DNA of 64,000 nt from Allopseudospirillum japonicum (GTDB taxonomy: Bacteria; Pseudomonadota; Gammaproteobacteria; Pseudomonadales; Halomonadaceae). This document shows, one piece after another, positions 58,011 to 64,000 of the stretch; the first letter of the stretch is position 1; every line of letters begins with the position of its first letter. The notes under the pieces were generated by a model. That model was not told the origin of the DNA and searched no databases. It saw only the letters and a list, made by a program, of their open reading frames with translations. The stretch is from NCBI RefSeq assembly GCF_900108915.1, contig NZ_FNYH01000010.1, positions 1 to 64,000 on the forward strand, given 5' to 3'. The position numbers were made by a program, and so were the translations under genes.

Positions 58011-58069
58011 CCTCCCCCTGTTCAGGGGAGGGAGGATCTTCTGTTTGTATCCCCGCCCGCGAGGGTTGA
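58011..58069. repeat. Decayed IS200/IS605-type end sequences between yciB and cmoB
   Basis: 58011-58031 is a hairpin (CCTC-CCCCTG and CAGGGG-AGG) followed by GAGGAT, like the right end at 514-543; it could also serve as the yciB terminator. 58049-58067, read on the minus strand, gives AACCCTCGCGGGCGGGGATA, which equals the left end at 18528-18552 with the loop and inner bases lost. No tnpB remains. Confidence 0.5.
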
Positions 58070-58077
58070 GGAGATTG

Positions 58078-59100
58078 CTAACTCGCACGAATTGCACTGA
58101 AAATGGCCCGTTTAGGGGCTGGTAAACCTTCGCAAGTGCGGCTTGTATCGGCTGGATCAAGAAAATCTTGTAAAGATTGATAGGTCATCCATTCAGTAGC
58201 TCTTTGTTCTTGTACTGAGGTGGTACTGACATCTAAACAACGCACTTGGGTAAATCCGCATTTGCGTAGCCATAAGCTTAAAGCCGCAACACTGGGTAAA
58301 AACCATACATTGGGCATTTTGGCATAGCGACCTTCTGGCACGAGCACCTGATTTTCATCGCCATCAATCACTAAGGTTTCTAAAATCAGTTCGCCGCCGG
58401 GGCGTAAAGTCCCTTTGAGTTGCCATAAGTGATCGATTGGGGAAGGTCTGTGATACAAAACGCCCATAGAAAAACAAGTATCAAAACAGGCTAACTCGGG
58501 CGGTAAAGCTTCCAAGCCTACAGGAATATGATGCACACGATAGGCATCAGCATCACCGATAAAGTGTCGAATGGCTTGAAACTGCATATAAAAACGCGGA
58601 GAAGGATCAATACCTACCACCCATTGCGCGCCTGCACCTGCCATGCGCCAACAGTGGTAACCGTTGCCACAGCCTACATCTAAGACTTTACGCCCTTGTA
58701 ACGGTTGAATATGAGGCGCCAAGCGTTGCCATTTCCAATCAGAGCGCCATTCGGTATCAATCAAGGTTTGATGAACTTCAAAAGGCCCCTTGCGCCAAGG
58801 CATGAGTTGTTTCAGTAAGCCAGCGATTTTAGCTCGGGTTCCTGCATCAATATCAGGGTGAAAAATACGTACAGTCTCTTGATCGAGCTGTATTTGGGCA
58901 TCTGTAATAGTTGGCAGTTTGTGTAAGACGCGTGCCCAACCCTTTAAATCTGCATGTCTTTGGGTGTCTAAACCCTGAGCCATCTGTTGTGGTAACAAGG
59001 CAAGCCAAGGGGCTGCACCATAAGATGCCATCTGTTGATATAAAGCGGCTTGATCTAAAGTTGTTATCGGTTGCTCTAAGCTTGCTAAGCGAAAGGCCAT
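58078..59100 (-). CDS. cmoB: tRNA U34 carboxymethyltransferase
   Basis: 340 residues. WRKGPFEVHQTLIDTEWRSD and VLDVGCGNGYHCWRMAGAGA followed by GIDPSPRFYMQFQAI are diagnostic of CmoB. It transfers the carboxymethyl of carboxy-SAM to 5-hydroxyuridine at tRNA position 34, giving cmo5U. cmoA lies 33 bp upstream in the same operon. Confidence 0.97.
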   Translation of the reverse strand: MAFRLASLEQPITTLDQAALYQQMASYGAAPWLALLPQQMAQGLDTQRHADLKGWARVLHKLPTITDAQIQLDQETVRIFHPDIDAGTRAKIAGLLKQLMPWRKGPFEVHQTLIDTEWRSDWKWQRLAPHIQPLQGRKVLDVGCGNGYHCWRMAGAGAQWVVGIDPSPRFYMQFQAIRHFIGDADAYRVHHIPVGLEALPPELACFDTCFSMGVLYHRPSPIDHLWQLKGTLRPGGELILETLVIDGDENQVLVPEGRYAKMPNVWFLPSVAALSLWLRKCGFTQVRCLDVSTTSVQEQRATEWMTYQSLQDFLDPADTSRTCEGLPAPKRAIFSAIRAS

Positions 59101-59133
59101 CGCCTGATGCTCCCGTGAAGTTCCGTGTGTACT

Positions 59134-59883
59134 TTATTTAATGGCTAATAAAGAAGCAAAGTTAAGATATTGAAACCAAACACCAGCTTGTGAAAAGCCT
59201 GCTTGGTATAAACGTTGGGTATGCGTGCTGAGGGTGTCGGTGTGCAAGACATCTTCTAAAGCGCTGCGCTTTTGGCTGATTTCTAGATCACTGTAACCAT
59301 TCGCGCGTTTAAAATCATGGTGCAAATCATACATGAGAGGTTGCCATGACGCTTGCTCATCGGCGAAATGGACTTTCTCTGACAAAATTAACACTCCCCC
59401 AGGGACCAAAGCTTGGGCAAGGTTTTCTAATAAAGTGGCACGTGCTGGCGGCGCAATAAATTGTAAAGTGAAGTTGAGAATCACAACGGAAGCAGGTTGT
59501 AAGGTCAGCGTTTGAATATCTGCTTCCAGCACTTCTACCGGATGCTGGGGGCAATGTTGGGCAAGGGTTTGCCGACAAGAAGCCACCATCGCAGGGGCAT
59601 TATCAACAGCAACCCATTGATAATCTTGTGCAGGTAAATGCTGGCAGGTTGCCAAGGTTGCTGCACCTAAAGAACAGCCAAGATCATAAATGTAAGTATT
59701 TTTTTGCGCATATTTTTGTGCAATCACACCTATCATACCAACAATCTGGCTATAACCGGGCACAGAACGTTGGATCATATCAGGAAAAACACGTACTACT
59801 TGCTCATCAAAAGAAAAGCTCGCAACCTGATCAAGCGGTTGCGCAAAAAGGGCATCACGCTGCCATGAATGTGAATCTTGCAT
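59134..59883 (-). CDS. cmoA: Carboxy-S-adenosyl-L-methionine synthase
   Basis: 249 residues from ATG 59883 (MQDSHSWQRDALFAQPLDQV); a TTG further up would add eight atypical residues. Motifs: FSFDEQVVRVFPDMIQRSVP GYSQI region, IYDLGCSLGAATLA, and LNFTLQFI. It uses prephenate and SAM to make the donor used by CmoB. Length matches E. coli CmoA (247). Confidence 0.97.
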   Translation of the reverse strand: MQDSHSWQRDALFAQPLDQVASFSFDEQVVRVFPDMIQRSVPGYSQIVGMIGVIAQKYAQKNTYIYDLGCSLGAATLATCQHLPAQDYQWVAVDNAPAMVASCRQTLAQHCPQHPVEVLEADIQTLTLQPASVVILNFTLQFIAPPARATLLENLAQALVPGGVLILSEKVHFADEQASWQPLMYDLHHDFKRANGYSDLEISQKRSALEDVLHTDTLSTHTQRLYQAGFSQAGVWFQYLNFASLLAIK

Positions 59884-59964
59884 GCAAAGGCCAACCTTGA
59901 AGATCAAAAACCTAATGATAAGACAGGCAAGCCCTAAGCTGCAAAGCTGTACGCATATTGTGAC

Positions 59965-59993
59965 TTGCTTTTATTAGATTAAACTAATATTAT
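59965..59993 (+). promoter_or_regulatory. Predicted sigma-70 promoter with internal palindrome, RND efflux operon
   Basis: TTGCTT (59965-59970), 17-base spacer, TATTAT (59988-59993). The spacer contains ATTAG-N6-CTAAT (59973-59988), a palindrome placed where a repressor would block the polymerase. No regulator gene is adjacent in the window. Confidence 0.45.
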
Positions 59994-60045
59994 CTGGGTT
60001 CAGATGATCAAGCTTGTCACTCTTTCTGTCGAGGAGGTTGTGTTA

Positions 60046-61119
60046 ATGATGCCTTGGACCCGCCACTGGCTTAGCTTAGGGGTGCTCCTTGCGAGTACCG
60101 GCCTAGGTTTAGTGCTGACCGAGTTTAGCCACGCAAATGCGGGCGCTCAGTTAGCAAAAATGGAATTACATCCTCAAACCCTTGTACGCTATGTCACCTT
60201 GGATGCTGTGGTGGAGGCGGTCAACAATAGTAAGGTATCCGCACAAACCAGCGGCAAAATCACTGCGATTTATTATGATGTCGATGATGCCGTACCCGCA
60301 GGTGCGTTAATCATGCGCATTGATGATAGTGAACAAAAGACGCGTTTAGAACAAGCACAAGCCAGCTTGCAAGAAGCCCGTGTGAATTTGCGTGATGCCC
60401 AACAAAATTTCCAACGTATCCAAGGGGTGTATGAGCGCAAACTCACTTCTAAAGCGCAATATGATCAAGCACGCAATCAATATACTAGTGCGCAAGCGCG
60501 TTTTGATCGTGCACAAGCAGCGCAAGATGAGGCAGAAAAACTCCTTTCTTATACACAAGTCGTCGCGCCCTATGGCGGTATTGTAACCGAGCGTTATGTC
60601 GAGCTAGGCGAGCTAGTACAACCGGGAACCCCTTTAATGGCGGGGCTTTCTTTAGCGGCCTTGCGTGTGAATGTAGACTTGCCACAGCGCTATGCTGCCA
60701 GTGTACGCGCGCGTCGCGATGCACAGATTTTGTTACCTGATGGCCGTCAGTTGCTTGCAGAACATTTCACCTTTTTCCCGTATGCCGATCCTAAAACCCA
60801 TAATTTCCGTGTGCGTATTGATATTGCCAATCCAGAAGGCGATTTGTACCCAGGGATGTTAGTGAAAGCACAATTTCCTCTTCAGCAAGAAGAGGCGCTG
60901 TTAGTGCCGCAAACAGCGGTCGTGCATCGTTCTGAGTTAACGGGGCTTTATATCTTGGATCAGCAAGGCCATCCCCGTTTGCGTCAGGTGCGTTTAGGGC
61001 ACCCGCAGGGAGATCAAGTTGAAGTTTTGGCCGGTGTTCGTGCTGGTGAAACCTTGATCTTGCAACCACAGGCAGCACTAGTTTATTTGAATACGCGCAG
61101 AGGAAACCCAAATGAGTGA
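60046..61119 (+). CDS. RND efflux periplasmic adaptor (membrane fusion protein)
   Basis: 357 residues from ATG 60046, eight bases after GAGGAGG. The N-terminal hydrophobic segment (SLGVLLASTGLGLVLTEFSH) is a signal or anchor. A split lipoyl-like domain (VSAQTSGKITAIYYDVDDAV; VVAPYGGIVTERYVELGELV) flanks a short coiled-coil hairpin (~95-165, AQASLQEARVNLRDAQQNFQ), followed by beta-barrel and membrane-proximal parts. It couples the permease to an outer-membrane channel. The end overlaps the permease start by eight bases. Confidence 0.93.
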   Translation: MMPWTRHWLSLGVLLASTGLGLVLTEFSHANAGAQLAKMELHPQTLVRYVTLDAVVEAVNNSKVSAQTSGKITAIYYDVDDAVPAGALIMRIDDSEQKTRLEQAQASLQEARVNLRDAQQNFQRIQGVYERKLTSKAQYDQARNQYTSAQARFDRAQAAQDEAEKLLSYTQVVAPYGGIVTERYVELGELVQPGTPLMAGLSLAALRVNVDLPQRYAASVRARRDAQILLPDGRQLLAEHFTFFPYADPKTHNFRVRIDIANPEGDLYPGMLVKAQFPLQQEEALLVPQTAVVHRSELTGLYILDQQGHPRLRQVRLGHPQGDQVEVLAGVRAGETLILQPQAALVYLNTRRGNPNE

Positions 61120-64000
61120 GGCGACGAAAGAAAACCCACCCGCTTTGGGGATTTCTGGCCGTATTGCACGCGCATTTCAAACATCGGAAATCACCCCCTT
61201 GCTGGCGTTGGTTGGGGTCTTGATGGGGCTGTTTGCCATTTTGGTCACCCCTAAAGAAGAAGAACCCCAAATTGATGTCACCATGGCCAATGTAATGATT
61301 CCTTTTGCAGGGGCAACTCCTGTGGAAGTGGAACATTTAGTGGCGATTCCAGCTGAGCAGGTGATGAGTGAAATCGAAGGTGTTGAGCATGTCTACTCGG
61401 TTTCCCGTCCTGGTATGGCGGTGATTACGGTACAATTTGCCGTTGGGGTGCCACGTCAACAAGCGTTAGTGCGTTTATATAATCAGGTGTTTTCTAATCA
61501 AGACTGGTTGCCACCGCGCTTAGGTGTAGGAACGCCTTTAATTAAGCCGATGGGAATTGATGACGTGCCCATTATGGCATTGACTCTTTGGAGTAAAGAC
61601 GAGGCCACAGGCGCTGCGGAGCTACAACAAGTGGCTCATCAACTTGAAGTTGAATTAAAGCGGATTCCGGGTACACGCGATATTTATACCCTAGGTGGGC
61701 CGGATGATGTCGTGCATGTACAACTAGATGCTGCGCGTTTAGCGGGTTTTAATTTAAGCCTAGACGAGCTTAGAGCCGCACTGTTAAGTACAAATACTAA
61801 CAGCCAAGAAACCAAGATTGTGCACAGTAATCAAGTGATTCCTGTGCAAGCTGGCGAGTTTATCAGCACAGTAGAAGAGGTACGCCAGCTGGTGGTTGGT
61901 GTGCATGAGGGCGCACCTATTTTCCTTGCGGATGTGGCAACCATTGCGCGTACCAGCGACACCTTAGAACAAGGTGTTTTTATGGGTTTAGGGCAAGCAC
62001 ACACAGAATATCAAGCACAAGTGTATCCCGCTGTCACTTTGGCGATTGCAAAGCAGCCGGGCAAAAATGCGATTGAGATCACCCAAGCCATTCGGCAGCG
62101 CCTTGCTGATCTGGAGAATTTAGCCTTACCGCAAGGGGTTGAGGTTACGATTACCCGAGATTATGGCCTCACTGCAGCGAATAAATCTAACACCCTGATG
62201 AGCAAGTTATTATTTGCTACAGGCTCTGTGGTGATCCTTGTTCTGGCGGCTTTGGGATGGCGACAAGCGCTTATTGTTGGTTTGGCAGTCATTATCACCT
62301 TAATGATTACCCTATTTGCTTCTTGGGCTTGGGGCTTTACGCTCAATCGGGTGTCTTTATTTGCGTTGATTTTCTCTATAGGCATTTTGGTCGATGATGC
62401 CATTGTGGTGGTGGAAAATATCCACAGGCATTTGCAAATGGGAGCGAAATCTTTACGTGAGGCCATCCCAGTCGCTGTTGATGAAGTTGGTGGACCAACG
62501 ATCTTAGCCACGTTTACCGTGATTGCCGCCTTGATGCCCATGGCTTTTGTCAGTGGTTTGATGGGGCCTTATATGAGCCCTATTCCAATCAATGCTTCTG
62601 CAGGTATGCTGATTTCTCTGATTATCGCTTTTGTGGTGACCCCTTGGTTAGCCATCAAATTAATGCGTCACTCAGATCATGCAGATCATGCAGATCATGC
62701 AGATCATGCAGATCATGGCCATCAAGAAGCTGCGAATCCGAAAGCATTAAAATTTTTCCGTACCCTGTTTACGCCTTTTTTAGGGGCAGGTTGGGGACGA
62801 GCACGCCGCTGGATGTTAGGGTTTGCTATGCTCGGATTAACCGTGGGGGCTGCCGCCTTACCTGCAGGATTTTTTGTGGTATTAAAAATGCTGCCTTTTG
62901 ATAATAAATCCGAGTTTCAAGTCATTGTGGATATGCCAGAAGGGACTCCGGTAGAGCAAACGCAAAGCGTATTATTAGCATTAGGGGCCTATCTAGAACA
63001 AGTACCCGAGGTGACCCATTATCAAACCTATGCAGGCACAGCCGCACCGATTAATTTCAACGGTTTAGTGCGTCAATATTATTTGCGTAGTGAGCCCCAC
63101 CAAGGGGATATTCAAGTCAATTTGCTGGATAAAAGCCAACGCGAACGTAAAAGTCATGAAATTGCATTGGCGATGCGTGAACCCCTACAAGCCATTGGGC
63201 AACAATTTGCTGCGAACGTTAAAATAGTGGAAGTGCCTCCAGGACCGCCTGTTATGGCACCTTTAGTTGCTGAAGTGTATGGCCCAGATTATCAAACCCA
63301 GATCACAGCAGCACGTCAGCTAGCACAGCAATTTGCGGCTACGGCAGATATTGTCGATGTGGATACCAGCATTGAAGCAGATAGCCGTAAATATTTACTG
63401 AAAATTGACCGGCAACGAGCCGCAACACTAGGGGTTACTCAGGAAACTTTAGTTAAAGCTATTTATGCCGCCCTTGAAGGGGAAGATATTAGTTATTTGC
63501 ATACGCCTTATCGAAAATATCCAGTGCCTATCCGTTTAGAATTGCCGGAGGGAGATAAAGCCCATTTAGAGCAAGTGCTTACTTTGCCGGTACGTAGCCA
63601 ATCAGGTGATTTGATTGCTTTGTCTGAGGTGGTACAGATTATTGATACCCAATGGGAAAAAGCTATCTGGCACAAGGATTTATTGCCTGTCACTTATGTT
63701 ATGGCAGATATGGCTGGTGAGCTAGACTCACCCTTGTACGGTATGTTTGATTTAGTTGGGCAAATTAATCAGGATGCGTCTTTTGAACAGTTTTTTATCC
63801 AACAACCACAACTAACACTCGTGCCTGCGATTAAATGGGATGGTGAATGGCAAATCACTTACGAAACCTTTCGTGATATGGGAATTGCGTATGGCGTTGG
63901 CATGATTTTAATTTACATGCTAGTTGTCGCTCAGTTTAAATCTTATCGGGTACCTTTAATTATTATGGCACCTATTCCTTTAACTTTGATCGGTATCATG
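61112..64000 (+). CDS. RND-family efflux permease (AcrB superfamily), cut by window end
   Basis: 963 residues are visible from ATG 61112 without a stop. TM1 follows FQTSEITPLLALVGVLMGLF, then PKEEEPQIDVTMANVMIPFA, typical of RND permeases. TM4 carries the proton-relay region IGILVDDAIVVVENIHRHLQ, and the last residues (VAQFKSYRVPLIIMAPIPLT) are the TM11 region. Between TM6 and TM7, in the cytoplasmic loop, is a 9-bp tandem repeat encoding DHADHADHADHADHGH (from residue 522). The class (drug versus metal) is not resolved: two aspartates in the relay favour a drug/HAE1-like type. No outer-membrane channel gene is seen. Confidence 0.93.
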   Translation, partial: MSEATKENPPALGISGRIARAFQTSEITPLLALVGVLMGLFAILVTPKEEEPQIDVTMANVMIPFAGATPVEVEHLVAIPAEQVMSEIEGVEHVYSVSRPGMAVITVQFAVGVPRQQALVRLYNQVFSNQDWLPPRLGVGTPLIKPMGIDDVPIMALTLWSKDEATGAAELQQVAHQLEVELKRIPGTRDIYTLGGPDDVVHVQLDAARLAGFNLSLDELRAALLSTNTNSQETKIVHSNQVIPVQAGEFISTVEEVRQLVVGVHEGAPIFLADVATIARTSDTLEQGVFMGLGQAHTEYQAQVYPAVTLAIAKQPGKNAIEITQAIRQRLADLENLALPQGVEVTITRDYGLTAANKSNTLMSKLLFATGSVVILVLAALGWRQALIVGLAVIITLMITLFASWAWGFTLNRVSLFALIFSIGILVDDAIVVVENIHRHLQMGAKSLREAIPVAVDEVGGPTILATFTVIAALMPMAFVSGLMGPYMSPIPINASAGMLISLIIAFVVTPWLAIKLMRHSDHADHADHADHADHGHQEAANPKALKFFRTLFTPFLGAGWGRARRWMLGFAMLGLTVGAAALPAGFFVVLKMLPFDNKSEFQVIVDMPEGTPVEQTQSVLLALGAYLEQVPEVTHYQTYAGTAAPINFNGLVRQYYLRSEPHQGDIQVNLLDKSQRERKSHEIALAMREPLQAIGQQFAANVKIVEVPPGPPVMAPLVAEVYGPDYQTQITAARQLAQQFAATADIVDVDTSIEADSRKYLLKIDRQRAATLGVTQETLVKAIYAALEGEDISYLHTPYRKYPVPIRLELPEGDKAHLEQVLTLPVRSQSGDLIALSEVVQIIDTQWEKAIWHKDLLPVTYVMADMAGELDSPLYGMFDLVGQINQDASFEQFFIQQPQLTLVPAIKWDGEWQITYETFRDMGIAYGVGMILIYMLVVAQFKSYRVPLIIMAPIPLTLIGIM
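62675..62719 (+). repeat. 9-bp tandem repeat (GATCATGCA) inside the RND permease gene
   Basis: Four perfect units from 62675 to 62710, then GATCATGGC. It stays in frame and encodes Asp-His-Ala repeats. Such tracts change length by slippage. Confidence 0.95.

Noticed and set aside
62675..62719. CRISPR-like repeat array
   Set aside because: The units are contiguous 9-mers in frame inside a coding sequence with no spacers.

Overview
The window reads as chromosome of a motile Gram-negative gammaproteobacterium. L- and P-ring flagellar proteins (FlgH, FlgI), long-form PurL, DsbC, PrlC, CmoA/CmoB, YciB and a divergent gatCAB/mreB pair all point that way. I cannot name a genus. Most genes share a moderate-GC, gamma-type coding style. 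The exceptions are IS200/IS605 fragments (GC-richer at position 1) and an AT-rich accessory island at about 46-50 kb.

Layout. 1-725: end of a TnpB element with its right-end hairpin. 720-10385: housekeeping genes (gamma-carbonic anhydrase, dapB, a four-PAS GGDEF-EAL protein, a YbjN-like protein, pncC, purL). 10707-23690: rod/hook operon flgBCDEF, a TPR-glycosyltransferase-like gene, an inserted TnpB-only IS, then flgGHIJ; flgA, flgK and flgL are not here. 23687-36907: tadA, dsbC, hom, thrC, a CACHE-type chemoreceptor with CZB domain, recJ, prlC, speE, a methyltransferase and an AEC transporter. 36898-45950, minus strand: a filament gene block read as flagellin, flaG, fliD, fliS, TPR-methyltransferase, and a flagellin carrying an internal HExxH metallopeptidase domain (flagellinolysin type). 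46.1-50.7 kb: an accessory island of short dispersed hairpin repeats, TnpB relics, a cysteine-rich PAS chemoreceptor, an HNH nuclease, a GNAT acetyltransferase and an alpha/beta hydrolase. 50738-59883: cysM, gatBAC, mreB, a PHP phosphoesterase, yciB, cmoB, cmoA. 60046-64000: an RND efflux adaptor and its permease, cut by the window end.

The strongest biology is in the flagellum. Hook protein FlgE carries an insertion of about 340 residues with an EF-hand-like loop. The FliD cap is about twice the usual length, with three copies of a roughly 100-residue module. One of two flagellins carries a protease domain with all expected zinc-ligand residues. Two large TPR enzymes, one glycosyltransferase-like and one methyltransferase-like, sit inside flagellar gene blocks and could modify filament proteins. 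Two close matches to sigma-28 promoters share the same -35 octamer: one precedes fliD, the other lies just upstream of the TnpB insertion in the flg operon. The flagellinolysin family itself is already described; the arrangement around it is the part I find worth testing.

Mobile DNA is mostly IS200/IS605/IS1341-type tnpB without tnpA. There is one apparently intact copy, one copy cut by the window edge, two internal relics, and several solitary end hairpins. No tRNA, rRNA, CRISPR array or prophage was recognised.
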